Positions 41,223 through 49,431 of a stretch of 64,000 nt of DNA are shown one piece after another; the first letter of the stretch is position 1; every line of letters begins with the position of its first letter. A program made the position numbers and the translations under genes. The stretch spans positions 1-64,000 of the forward strand of contig JAJPJX010000060.1 of assembly GCA_021324015.1 (NCBI GenBank). The letters run 5' to 3'. The notes under the pieces are model-generated. The model did not search any database and was not told the origin of the DNA. It saw nothing but the letters and a program-made list of their open reading frames with translations. The DNA comes from Solibacteraceae bacterium (GTDB lineage Bacteria; Acidobacteriota; Terriglobia; Bryobacterales; Bryobacteraceae).

Positions 41223-42920
41223 CTACAACGGGATACCCAAAGCCACCCGCTGGCAGATGTGCAACTCCTCGAAGGCGCGCGTTGCGCCCACATAGAACAG
41301 CCGGATCACGGAGTCGCGGTCCTCGCCGCCGCGCCCGTACTGCGCGTCGGCGGCTTGGGAGAGATCCGGAAACAGATAAACCACGTCGGCCTGGCCTCCC
41401 TTCACGGAGTGGATCGTGCCGACGACGACCTTGGGCGTCTCCAGCAAGGCGTGCGGCCCGCGCGTGGCGGCGATGTCGGCGGGATACTTCACGCGCTCTG
41501 CGAAGTCCGTCGTCACGCGCGACCGCCACCACGCCAGCAGGTCGCGGTAGTTGCCGCCCCACGCCTCCACCAGCGAGTCGAGCGCGCCGGTCTCGAAGAT
41601 TTCGTCCAACCGCTCCATCGTGGCCGGCTGGTCGAGGTCGGCGTTCTTGAGCTTCCCCTTCACGCCGCGCCGGAGGATGCCTTCCGCGCGCAACGCCTCG
41701 ACCCACTGCGCGATGTCGCGGTTTGTCCAGCCGCGATGGTCCTCACCGAAATCCGGGTGCGCTACCAGCAGCGACAGGATGCGGCTGGGCGTCGTCACCC
41801 GCTTGCTGGACAGCCGGAGCGGGTTCCACACGCCGTTGCTCTTGCGATACGGGTTGTGGAACGGGATGCCGGCCTTCCGGAGCACCTGGATCAGCGGGCG
41901 CAGCATGAACGAGCAGGAGGCCAGGAACATCACGGTCTTTCCGGCCGAGAGATGCTTCTCCGCATCGCGGAGAATGGCGCACTCGATGTGCTTGTAGGTG
42001 TCACGGTCCCGGTAGAGCGCGCCAGCCGCATCGCGCGGCAGATACTCCTTGGCCTGGCGGCGAGTAAGAGGCTTCACCAGACTCTCCGCGAACGCATGAA
42101 CGGCGCGCGGCACCCGGAACGACTGTTTGAGGATGATCTTGTGGTCGTCGGGAATGTCGGGATCGAGGAACGCCTCCGGCGTGGCGCCGGTGAACGAATA
42201 GATCGTCTGGTCGTCGTCGCCAGCCACGATGAAGTACTCTGCGTGCCGCCCCCACTTGCGGATCAACTGGAGTTGCATCGCGTTCAAGTCCTGCGCCTCG
42301 TCCGCGAAGATGACGGACGGGTTCTTGGGCGCGAACGCCACGTCGCGCAGGCAGTTCTCGATCAGGTCGGTGAAGTCGAGCAGCCCGTTGTCCTGCTTGT
42401 ACTGGGCCCACAGGCTGTCGAACTCGATCAGGGTCGCGGGCCAGAGGCTCTTGGGGATCATGCGTCCGCGAAACCGGCCCAGCCGCGCGAGCAGTTCGTC
42501 GCCGCCCTTCTTCTGGTCGTCGTCCTCCTCCTCCGACTCCTCGCCTTCGAGCTTCCCCTGCTGCCTCTGCTGGGTGATCGCAAGGTTCGGGTGGTCCTTG
42601 TTCCACTCGCCCACGTGCGACTCCGCGATCTCCGGGCCGCTGAGCGCGTGCCAGCAATGGGAATGGAGGGTGCCCACCCGGTCGTTCGAGATGGGCAGAT
42701 CGCGGCCAGTCAACTCCGCGGCAGCACCGCGCGAGAAGGACGTTACCAGGATCGACTCCGCGCCATACCGATCTGCTGCGCGCCGGATCTGGCGGGTGAG
42801 GTTCGTCGTCTTCCCGGTGCCCGGAGGCCCGAAGATCCGGTACTCCGAAGTGACCTCGTTGTCCCGCCGGCCGATATCGTCCAACGTGCCGGTCGCCCGC
42901 TGCTCAGTTGACGGCGGCAT
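41223..42920 (-). CDS. UvrD/Rep-type superfamily 1 helicase
   Basis: A 565-residue helicase. Walker A is GPPGTGKTTN (31-40). Motif Ia has LVTSFSRGAAAEL, motif II FADEAQDLNAMQ, motif III AGDDDQTIYSFTGA, motif V GTIHSVKGGQADVV and motif VI LFYVGATRAFEEL. It would unwind DNA in phage replication or repair. It overlaps the PrimPol gene by 17 bases, which supports joint work at a fork. An internal GTG just before SEYRIF could be the true start. Confidence 0.92.
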   Translation of the reverse strand: MPPSTEQRATGTLDDIGRRDNEVTSEYRIFGPPGTGKTTNLTRQIRRAADRYGAESILVTSFSRGAAAELTGRDLPISNDRVGTLHSHCWHALSGPEIAESHVGEWNKDHPNLAITQQRQQGKLEGEESEEEDDDQKKGGDELLARLGRFRGRMIPKSLWPATLIEFDSLWAQYKQDNGLLDFTDLIENCLRDVAFAPKNPSVIFADEAQDLNAMQLQLIRKWGRHAEYFIVAGDDDQTIYSFTGATPEAFLDPDIPDDHKIILKQSFRVPRAVHAFAESLVKPLTRRQAKEYLPRDAAGALYRDRDTYKHIECAILRDAEKHLSAGKTVMFLASCSFMLRPLIQVLRKAGIPFHNPYRKSNGVWNPLRLSSKRVTTPSRILSLLVAHPDFGEDHRGWTNRDIAQWVEALRAEGILRRGVKGKLKNADLDQPATMERLDEIFETGALDSLVEAWGGNYRDLLAWWRSRVTTDFAERVKYPADIAATRGPHALLETPKVVVGTIHSVKGGQADVVYLFPDLSQAADAQYGRGGEDRDSVIRLFYVGATRAFEELHICQRVALGIPL

Positions 42921-44715
42921 CGGCTTCTCCTCCCTTCGTCTGCGGGTACTCCTGCGGATCGAACTCGGCGATCGGCAACACCCACCGGGACTGGTCCTTG
43001 AACTTGGGACCGCGCACCCGGATGCTCACCGCTCCGATGGCCGACAGCATTCCGGCCACGGCTTTGACGGAGAGGTTCTGAAAGGTGGTCTTGTTCACGT
43101 ACGTCTGGAGATCCGAAGCGCAGACGGTGACCTCGCCGTCGATGACCATCGGCTTCCTCTGATCCTGGAGGCGCACGTCCTCGATAGACGGGATGAAGTT
43201 CGTCTCCGCGAGATAGCTGTGGAGGTACATGCGCGCCGCGCCCTCCCACTCCGTCTCCTCCGTGCCGTTGGCGATGATGCAGGCGTCGAGCATAACCTGC
43301 GAGAGAGCCTCCCACTCCTTGGCTTTGATCTTCGGGATGATCCTGCCAAGCGTGGCGGCGATGGCCGACCGCACCGACTCGTACGCAATCAGTTTGTTTA
43401 CGTTCGGGAACTCGATCTTCTGCTCGTCGGCCAACTCCATCCGGTACTGCGGTTCCTTGCCGGTGATCTTCACCAGCCGGAGGACCGGGATGCCCAGCGT
43501 CTCCGAAATCCGCTTACAGAGCATGGCCTTCTGGAGTTCCGGATCGGACGGCGCAGGGGGCGCGGCTGGCGCGTCCGCAGGCTGGGTGGTATTGGCGGTC
43601 GCCTCCCGGCCTTCCGGCGCAACGGGCGCAGCCTGTGGCGCAGCCAGGCCGGTCGTGGTGGCCGGAGTGCTGGCGGGGACCGCCGCCGCCGCGCCGCCCG
43701 TCCTCTTTTCGGCCTTCGAGATGGTCCTCTGGAAATAGTCGAGCCGCGTGCGCGCCCGGAGTTTGTGGAGCCTCCGGTGGTGGATGATCAGGTCCACGAT
43801 CTGCTGCTCCGACAGACCCGCGTCGATACCGAAGCACGCGAGAGCCAGATCGTACCCGGAACCGCTCTGGTCCTTGAGGTCGTGACGCTGGCGGTTCCAG
43901 GTGTTCCGGAACTTCATCGCGGTCTGCGGATCGACCTTCTTCGGGTCCATCCACGTGTCAAGCATCTCCTGCGGGATGCTGGCGGCGAGATCGATCTTGA
44001 TGGGCTTGTCCGCGAACCGCTCCTTCCACTCGCGCGCCGCCCGCTCCTCTTCCTCCGGGTCGGGCACCTGCGCGTCGTCCAAGTACTCCTCGAAATCGGA
44101 CAGGTTGTAGAACCGCTCCGTCTTGCTGTGCACGATGACGTTCTTCGGATTGGCCGGGTCCTTGTGGTTTAGGGTGCCGGGAATGCGGAGAATGCGCGCC
44201 AGATCGGAAAGCCGGTCGTACACCCAGCCGCGCGCCGCCGACTTCAGCCGGAGCATGGTGTGCCAGCGAGTAAGGACGCACGCAACGTCGGCCCGCTCCT
44301 GCTCCGTCTCGAAGGTGTGAGGCTCCTTGAGCAACCACCAGGCGTGCGCGCCATTGCCGGTGGCGATGATGATGGTCGGCGGCAGGTCCTTGGGCAGGAT
44401 CGAGAGCGCCTCCACGAGCGTGGTCGGAAGCGGCTTGTTGCCGTGCGCTTCCGACTTCAGGTCGAGATCGGTCCCGATGCCGCAGATGCCCGACACCTGC
44501 TCCGACCTGCACCGCAACGTGGGGCCGTGGTCCTCCTTCGAAAGCCCGACGCCGACGTACACGTCCATGCTGGCGGTCGTGGCCGCGACGAACTCCGCAG
44601 CCTTGCCGAGATCCTGGAACCAGTGAGAACGCTTGTCCTGCAAGGTCCAGATCAGGATGTACTGCTCCTCCGGCTTGTACTGCCAAAGGAGGTCGAGGAA
44701 GGCGCGGGGCGTCAT
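42904..44715 (-). CDS. PrimPol-type primase-polymerase
   Basis: A 603-residue replication protein. The catalytic domain (about 1-260) has the archaeo-eukaryotic primase D-x-D in GIGTDLDLK (Asp83, Asp85), the segment TIIIATGNGAHAWWLLKEPH and DLARILRIPGTLNHKD, all typical of phage/plasmid PrimPol. An Ala/Pro-rich linker at about 360-410 is followed by a C-terminal domain of about 190 residues that may be a winged-helix or loader part. It would make primers and possibly extend DNA. The start at 44715 overlaps the stop of the HD gene. Confidence 0.88.
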   Translation of the reverse strand: MTPRAFLDLLWQYKPEEQYILIWTLQDKRSHWFQDLGKAAEFVAATTASMDVYVGVGLSKEDHGPTLRCRSEQVSGICGIGTDLDLKSEAHGNKPLPTTLVEALSILPKDLPPTIIIATGNGAHAWWLLKEPHTFETEQERADVACVLTRWHTMLRLKSAARGWVYDRLSDLARILRIPGTLNHKDPANPKNVIVHSKTERFYNLSDFEEYLDDAQVPDPEEEERAAREWKERFADKPIKIDLAASIPQEMLDTWMDPKKVDPQTAMKFRNTWNRQRHDLKDQSGSGYDLALACFGIDAGLSEQQIVDLIIHHRRLHKLRARTRLDYFQRTISKAEKRTGGAAAAVPASTPATTTGLAAPQAAPVAPEGREATANTTQPADAPAAPPAPSDPELQKAMLCKRISETLGIPVLRLVKITGKEPQYRMELADEQKIEFPNVNKLIAYESVRSAIAATLGRIIPKIKAKEWEALSQVMLDACIIANGTEETEWEGAARMYLHSYLAETNFIPSIEDVRLQDQRKPMVIDGEVTVCASDLQTYVNKTTFQNLSVKAVAGMLSAIGAVSIRVRGPKFKDQSRWVLPIAEFDPQEYPQTKGGEADAAVN

Positions 44716-45248
44716 GCGGTCAACTCCTGAAAGCGCTCCATAAACCGGCACTCCGCGACGACGGGAGGCCACGGCACCACGTGGTAATCCCACAACGGCT
44801 TCTGGCCACACTCGGTGATGATCCAGTCCGGATCGTCCATGGTGGTCACGTCGCGGAACTCCGTGGCCAGCAGCACCTTGTCCGCGACCGCAACGGAGTG
44901 CGGCATCTTCGGCGGCAGGCCGAACTTCTTACAGACCGCCAGCATGAGGCGGTCCTCCGCGATCCGATAGATGTTCATATTCGGATCGCGTTTGATGGGC
45001 GCGGGCAGGTCGCAGAGATACGCTTCACTGGCGTCGTGCAGAAGGCCCCACAAGGCGTCCTCGCGCGGCACCTGTTCGCTTACGTGGACGGAGTGCTGCG
45101 CGACCGAATAGAAGCCTTCCGTGTGCCCAAGGAACCGGCACATCTGCGAGAGCGAGTGCGCCACGTCCTCGATATCGATCTCCTCCGGACGGGGAGAGAG
45201 CGGGTGGACGTGCTTCCCGCTGTACGTGCGGAAATAGCGCGTGCCCAT
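44712..45248 (-). CDS. HD-domain phosphohydrolase (YfbR-like nucleotidase)
   Basis: A 178-residue protein. HD motifs are visible: His in SVAQHSVHVSE, the HD pair in LWGLLHDASEAYLCDLPAP and Asp in AVADKVLLATEF. The arrangement fits 5'-deoxynucleotidases, which hydrolyse dNMPs. Phages use such enzymes to adjust nucleotide pools. It is coupled to the PrimPol gene (ATGA), and its own start overlaps the stop of the upstream gene. Confidence 0.88.
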   Translation of the reverse strand: MGTRYFRTYSGKHVHPLSPRPEEIDIEDVAHSLSQMCRFLGHTEGFYSVAQHSVHVSEQVPREDALWGLLHDASEAYLCDLPAPIKRDPNMNIYRIAEDRLMLAVCKKFGLPPKMPHSVAVADKVLLATEFRDVTTMDDPDWIITECGQKPLWDYHVVPWPPVVAECRFMERFQELTA

Positions 45249-45415
45249 TACCCGCGCCTCCCGGTCAACCAGCCGCGCAGCGGTGCCCCGTGGTTGGCGG
45301 CGGCGCAAACCCTCCTCGTGTACGCTTTGATCGCGCGGTGCAGCGGGGTCAACGCCACGCTGCCGAGGTTCCAGTCCTTACCGACTGGGTTCGTGCCCAT
45401 CCAGATCCAGATCAT
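45248..45415 (-). CDS. Small hypothetical phage protein
   Basis: A 55-residue product from MIWIWMGTNPVGKDWNLGSV. A longer form from ATG at 45493 would overlap the upstream gene by 116 bases. Its stop overlaps the HD gene start. No domain is recognised; the start is uncertain. Confidence 0.45.
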   Translation of the reverse strand: MIWIWMGTNPVGKDWNLGSVALTPLHRAIKAYTRRVCAAANHGAPLRGWLTGRRG

Positions 45416-45929
45416 CGTGTCCTCGCTTGCCAGCCCGTCCTTCAACGGTTGAATTCTCCGGAGGTAAATCCGCGGCTTGCCTTGCAGTCCCATCGCTTCC
45501 CTTCTCCGCGCGCCAGCCGCCGCCGGCCGCGCCGTACCAGTGCTCTGCCGTGCGGATCGCGTGCTCGACGTACGGCGTGGCGAAGTCCCTGCGCCGCCCA
45601 CCAGCCCGCCGCGATCCGGCGTACATCAACCAGCGCTCGCCTTCTTTCACGAGCCAGACCTTCGTCCCACTGCACTCGCCGGCCACGCAGGTCGCGTCTC
45701 TCGGGACCGCCAGGCCTGCATCCTGCGGCGGCGTCTCGTCCCGCTCGATGGGCGTGGTCGCCAGCCACTTGTCCCACGCGACGAACCGCTCGCCGTTCCA
45801 AACGGTGATCGTGGCCTCGTCCATCGGCGCGTCGGCCGGAATCGAATCCAGGAGGGACGGCTGGCGTGCTGGCTCCTGCGGCGCAGCCTGCTTCTCGCGC
45901 AGGCGGCGCCATTCATCGCGCAGGTTCAT
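45378..45929 (-). CDS. Hypothetical phage protein
   Basis: A 183-residue protein starting MNLRDEWRRLREKQAAPQEP. The middle has TITVWNGERFVAWDKWL and KVWLVKEGERWLMYAGS; the end is polar and acidic. No family is recognised. The start overlaps the stop of the zinc-ribbon gene (ATGA), which supports it. Confidence 0.6.
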   Translation of the reverse strand: MNLRDEWRRLREKQAAPQEPARQPSLLDSIPADAPMDEATITVWNGERFVAWDKWLATTPIERDETPPQDAGLAVPRDATCVAGECSGTKVWLVKEGERWLMYAGSRRAGGRRRDFATPYVEHAIRTAEHWYGAAGGGWRAEKGSDGTARQAADLPPENSTVEGRAGKRGHDDLDLDGHEPSR

Positions 45930-46090
45930 GCCGCCTCCAGTTCGCGGTCGGTGAACCGCGCGCCGCACTCCGGGCACTCCCACCACTCGTCGTGGAAGTG
46001 CTCGTACGGCCCGCACTCCAGCCCGTGCATCTCGATGCTGTCGTGCTCCTTGAACAGCAACTCAGGCTTGCCGCAACCGGGGCAGATCAT
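45926..46090 (-). CDS. Small zinc-ribbon phage protein
   Basis: A 54-residue protein with CPGCGKPELLF, later HGLECGPYEHFHDEWWE and CPECGARF. Two CxxC pairs form one ribbon, with extra Cys/His between. It is coupled by ATGA to both neighbours. Function unknown. Confidence 0.65.
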   Translation of the reverse strand: MICPGCGKPELLFKEHDSIEMHGLECGPYEHFHDEWWECPECGARFTDRELEAA

Positions 46091-46578
46091 GCCGCCACCT
46101 TGAATTCCGTAATGCACCGCGCGAGGGTCACGCCAACGACATCAGGGGGCGCAAATGCCGCCGCGCCCAATTCCATCCTCAACGTCGCAATCGGGACCTC
46201 CGGCGTCGGAAAAAACGCGATCTTGCGAATATCGAGAGCGACAAATGCGAACACGTCCACTTCGCTCGCGTCGTACATCCTGCGCTGGCGAGATCCGTCG
46301 CTTTTCCACCGGTTGGCGCCGCCCAGATACCACTGGTACTTTCCCGGCGACCGCTCCCTGCGTGTGGTTTTCACCTGCACACGCACGGGCTTGTGCGGGA
46401 GTTGGATCTCCACATCAAACGGCAGGCCCTCCGGCATCGGCGCCGCACAGAAAAAGCGGGCTTCCAATTCACAGCAGACGAGGTGCTGACCCGCACGCGA
46501 CACATGCATGTGCTCCTGGTCGCGCGGCACCCAAATCTGCCCTCGGTGCTCGAACAGATCCATCTGTTCGTAGTTCAC
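46087..46578 (-). CDS. PD-(D/E)XK nuclease-like protein
   Basis: A 163-residue protein. Residues 37-75 have CCELEARFFCAAP, then PFDVEIQLPHKPVRVQVKTT. The order E, D, (x)QVK matches the active site of PD-(D/E)XK nucleases of the type seen in some intron-associated homing endonucleases (YDxx, VQVKT). YQWYLGG and VDVFAFVALD also fit that fold. It is coupled by ATGA to the C5-methyltransferase gene, so a restriction-modification partnership is conceivable but unproven. Confidence 0.65.
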   Translation of the reverse strand: MNYEQMDLFEHRGQIWVPRDQEHMHVSRAGQHLVCCELEARFFCAAPMPEGLPFDVEIQLPHKPVRVQVKTTRRERSPGKYQWYLGGANRWKSDGSRQRRMYDASEVDVFAFVALDIRKIAFFPTPEVPIATLRMELGAAAFAPPDVVGVTLARCITEFKVAA

Positions 46579-47996
46579 GCCGCCTCCCGGAGGATGCGAT
46601 CCACGTGGTCGATCCGCGCGCCGATCCAGTGCATGACCGGGACCGCCATCGAGTTCCCGATGGCCTTGTAGCGCGGGCCGTCCGGAGTCGCGCCCAGCCG
46701 CCGCGCTTCATCGAGGGAGATGCGGAGGTACCCCGCGACCTCCAGGATCTCGTCGGGCCGGAGCTTCTGGCGGTAGTTCGGCACCAGCGTCCAATCGTCG
46801 GGGAAGCCCTGCAACCGTTCGCACTCGCGCGGAGTCAGCCGCCGCACCGCGACCCACGACGCCACAAGCGGTGCGCCGTCGCCCTTGCCGGTCGATCCGG
46901 ACTGCGCCTTCAGCGGTGGCGCGATCACATCCGGTGCACCGCGCCCGTTGCGCGCGAAGCGGGCCTCGAACACCATCGGCGTCGTGTTGCCGCCGTCCGT
47001 GGCCACGATGGGCGGCGCGACCTCGCGCGGCACGAAGCCGTCCTGCCCGCAGCCGCGGAAGGCGACCGCCAGTTGGCCTCCGGCGTTCGGGTGCGATTCG
47101 TCGTGGCCCATCGCCCGGAGCGTGGGCGCCACGTCCTCCGATGCGTCCGCGCCGTAATCCTTGCACGAGAATGCGACGGCCAGTGGGATGCCCTTGCCGG
47201 AGCCATCCTCGGTCGCGTCGAAGCCCTCGCCACGGAGAGTGTGCGCGACGAGGTTGTGGTACTCGCTACCGGACGGCCCACTGCCGCGCTTCGCCCACTT
47301 CGCGCTTACGGAGTGGCCGACGACGGCGGCGGGGAGGATGTGCCCCGCCTGTGCCTGTTTGGGATCGCCGCCACACGTTCCAAGGCTGTTCGCAGTAATG
47401 GCGGTAACGATCTCTTCCTTTTTTCGGCGCGGCGCAAGATCCCGGCGCAGGCTGTCGCACTCAAAAAGTACCGCAGCGGAAGCCTGCCAGCCTCCAGTAC
47501 ATCCAACAACGAAGACCCGACGACGACGCTGGGGCACTCCGAAGAACTGAGCGTCGAGAATGCGGTACGCCAGCCCATACCCGAACTGAGCCAGCGTCCC
47601 GAGGACGGTTCCAAACGTCCGTCCTCCGTCAATCGACAGGACACCGGGGACGTTTTCCCACACGAACCAGCGGGGGCGAAGGCGCTTAACAGCGTGGAGA
47701 TACTCCAGCGTGAGATTGCCACGCGCGTCATCCAATCCAAGCCGGTGACCGGCGAGGGAGAAGGACTGGCAGGGGGTTCCTCCCACGAGAAGGTCAACTG
47801 GAGTTGTTCCGATGCGCCGGAGCCAGTGCGTCCGGATCGCCGTGAAGTCGCCAAGGTTACGAACCTCCGGAAAACGGTGCGCGAGGACCGCCCGCGCGAA
47901 CGGGTCGATCTCCGCGAACCACGCCGGAGTCCAGCCCAAGGGATGCCACGCGACGGTGGCCGCTTCGATGCCGGAGCAGACGGACCCGTAGATCAT
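46575..47996 (-). CDS. DNA C5-cytosine methyltransferase
   Basis: A 473-residue enzyme that adds methyl groups to cytosine C5. Motif I: GSVCSGIEAATVAWHPLGW. Motif IV: GGTPCQSFSLAGHR with Cys76. Motif VI: FVWENVPGVLS. Motif VIII: GVPQRRRRVFVVG. The target-recognition region (about 180-400) is followed by motifs IX-X (RLTPRECERLQGFPDDW, then AIGNSMAVPV). Phages carry such genes to protect their DNA. It is coupled to a PD-(D/E)XK-like protein downstream. Confidence 0.95.
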   Translation of the reverse strand: MIYGSVCSGIEAATVAWHPLGWTPAWFAEIDPFARAVLAHRFPEVRNLGDFTAIRTHWLRRIGTTPVDLLVGGTPCQSFSLAGHRLGLDDARGNLTLEYLHAVKRLRPRWFVWENVPGVLSIDGGRTFGTVLGTLAQFGYGLAYRILDAQFFGVPQRRRRVFVVGCTGGWQASAAVLFECDSLRRDLAPRRKKEEIVTAITANSLGTCGGDPKQAQAGHILPAAVVGHSVSAKWAKRGSGPSGSEYHNLVAHTLRGEGFDATEDGSGKGIPLAVAFSCKDYGADASEDVAPTLRAMGHDESHPNAGGQLAVAFRGCGQDGFVPREVAPPIVATDGGNTTPMVFEARFARNGRGAPDVIAPPLKAQSGSTGKGDGAPLVASWVAVRRLTPRECERLQGFPDDWTLVPNYRQKLRPDEILEVAGYLRISLDEARRLGATPDGPRYKAIGNSMAVPVMHWIGARIDHVDRILREAA

Positions 47997-48274
47997 TTGA
48001 GCGGTGGCCTCTCGCTCTCCGGGACCAGCCACACGCCGTCCTTCATCAGCACACGGCACGCGCCGGTATTGGCCTCGATCTCTGCCGCTCTGCGCTTGTG
48101 GTTTTCGATGATGGTCTTGATCGTCACGGCCATCGGGCGCAGGTGCCCGCCCAGGTGCTTGCGCGCACGGCTGGCGCGGCGGCGTTCCACCGTGTCCACC
48201 TCGACGGCGAAGCCGTCCGCGCGGTCGTCCTTCCCGAAGAGGAGGTGCGGAGAGTGCCTGCTATCAATCGACAC
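47993..48274 (-). CDS. Hypothetical phage protein
   Basis: A 93-residue protein from GTG at 48274, chosen because GGAGGAG stands just upstream. It begins MSIDSRHSPHLLFGKDDRAD; the second half is a helix-rich segment (VTIKTIIENHKRRAAEIEAN). It overlaps the methyltransferase gene by 4 bases. No family is assigned. Confidence 0.6.
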   Translation of the reverse strand: MSIDSRHSPHLLFGKDDRADGFAVEVDTVERRRASRARKHLGGHLRPMAVTIKTIIENHKRRAAEIEANTGACRVLMKDGVWLVPESERPPLK

Positions 48275-48701
48275 GCTGCTTCTCCTCCTCGAACCGGGTG
48301 TGGCCGCATGCGGGGCACCGTGCGGGCGCGTCCACTCCGTGATAGCGACACGTGCGGCAGCCGGAGCAGAGCCACACCGTGAGTTCCTCCGGGCGCGCGT
48401 GCTGCTTGCCCAGGAGGGCGAGTGCGTCGTCAACTGACCGCGCAACTCCGGTGATCGCGCCCGCGAGATTCCACTCCAGCAGCCGCTTGGTCTGCAACTC
48501 CGTCAACTGCGAGGACGGGTCATCCGGCCGCTTAACCTCGATCTCGAAGTGGCGACCGTTGATGGTGCCGTAGAGATCCGGGTCGCCAGCCATCCCCATT
48601 GCCGTACCGTGGCGCTTCCGGACGACGATGTGCGGGTACTTCTTGAGCGCGGCCATGATCCGCGCGACCACGCTCTTTTCGAGGACCGGCTGCCGCCTCA
48701 C
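48264..48701 (-). CDS. VRR-NUC domain nuclease with C-terminal zinc ribbon
   Basis: A 145-residue protein. Residues 10-75 match the VRR-NUC type of PD-(D/E)XK nuclease: VVRKRHGTAMGMAGDPDLYG, then GRHFEIEVKRP, with Asp and E-x-K catalytic residues. The last 40 residues (CSGCRTCRYHG, CPACGHTRFEEE) form a zinc ribbon. VRR-NUC proteins of phages process branched or flap DNA. The GTG start at 48701 overlaps the upstream stop (GTGA). Confidence 0.85.
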   Translation of the reverse strand: MRRQPVLEKSVVARIMAALKKYPHIVVRKRHGTAMGMAGDPDLYGTINGRHFEIEVKRPDDPSSQLTELQTKRLLEWNLAGAITGVARSVDDALALLGKQHARPEELTVWLCSGCRTCRYHGVDAPARCPACGHTRFEEEKQRVD

Positions 48702-48934
48702 GGCAGCACCTCCGGCTTGGCGGGCAACCACGTGGCGGTGATCCGGACGGCCTGCGCGTCCCCGTCGCACACCAGATCGATCTCGTCGTCGGGGAAGTCA
48801 TAGTCGATCTCGTCGTACCGGACCACCAGTCCGGTCTTGCCGGTGCGCCGTGCGAGCGCAGCCAGACACGCGCGGGCGAGCTTGTCCTTCATGCACTCCT
48901 GGCACGTGCAGGGAGTCTTCGCGGTCTCGGGCAT
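48698..48934 (-). CDS. Small Cys-containing phage protein
   Basis: A 78-residue protein starting MPETAKTPCTCQECMKDKLA. Three Cys near the N-terminus (CTCQEC) suggest a metal site; the rest is acidic (YDEIDYDFPDDEIDLV). It is coupled to the VRR-NUC gene by GTGA. Confidence 0.6.
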   Translation of the reverse strand: MPETAKTPCTCQECMKDKLARACLAALARRTGKTGLVVRYDEIDYDFPDDEIDLVCDGDAQAVRITATWLPAKPEVLP

Positions 48935-48936
48935 GG

Positions 48937-49431
48937 CTATTTGCCCTCCGCGCGGCGATACACGGTGCATTCGCGTCCGCGCCCCTGCTTGACAACTTCG
49001 AGGTCGCCGCCCTTGGCCATCGACGTGAGCGCGAGGCTGATGCTGGCTTTGCGCTGGCGTTCGAACTCCGGATGCTGGTACTTCGGATCTCCGTGGCCCC
49101 GGTGCGAGATGCTGGCGGTGTAGATCTCGTGGACCGTGAACGTTTGGCCCGCCGCGACCTGCTTCACGTACTCGCGGACCCGCTGCATCCCGACGTAGTG
49201 CTTCTCGCCGCCGTCGCCCTTGTTGCCGTTCGGGACCGCCACACCGCTCTGCACCGCCAGCCCGACCACCACGTCCTTCATCAACTCCTGCGTGGTGGGA
49301 TCTTCGAGCAGGTAGTACATCGACTCCAGCTTGGCGATCTTGCCTTCCTCCTCTTCGGCCTGCCGGAGGTACACGTTCCGCTGTTCTTGCGTCTGCGAGA
49401 TGCGTTCAAGGATTCCTTCGAGCACGTCCAT
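48937..49431 (-). CDS. Coiled-coil plus winged-helix-like phage protein
   Basis: A product of 164 residues. The N-terminus (VLEGILERISQTQEQRNVYL, then RQAEEEEGKIAKLESMYYLL) is a coiled coil. The C-terminal half (VREYVKQVAAGQTFTVHEIY, then ALTSMAKGGDLEVVKQGRGR) looks like a winged helix. It may be a DNA-binding accessory or regulatory protein. Its ATG overlaps the stop of the upstream gene. Confidence 0.6.
   Translation of the reverse strand: MDVLEGILERISQTQEQRNVYLRQAEEEEGKIAKLESMYYLLEDPTTQELMKDVVVGLAVQSGVAVPNGNKGDGGEKHYVGMQRVREYVKQVAAGQTFTVHEIYTASISHRGHGDPKYQHPEFERQRKASISLALTSMAKGGDLEVVKQGRGRECTVYRRAEGK

Noticed and set aside
41259-42911. Long plus-strand open frame opposite the UvrD-like helicase
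   Set aside because: The minus strand carries all helicase motifs; the plus-strand product is biased and motif-free.
45442-45912. Alternative minus-strand frame overlapping the hypothetical gene at 45378-45929
   Set aside because: It lacks a coupled start, while the 45929 start overlaps the neighbouring stop as elsewhere in the operon.
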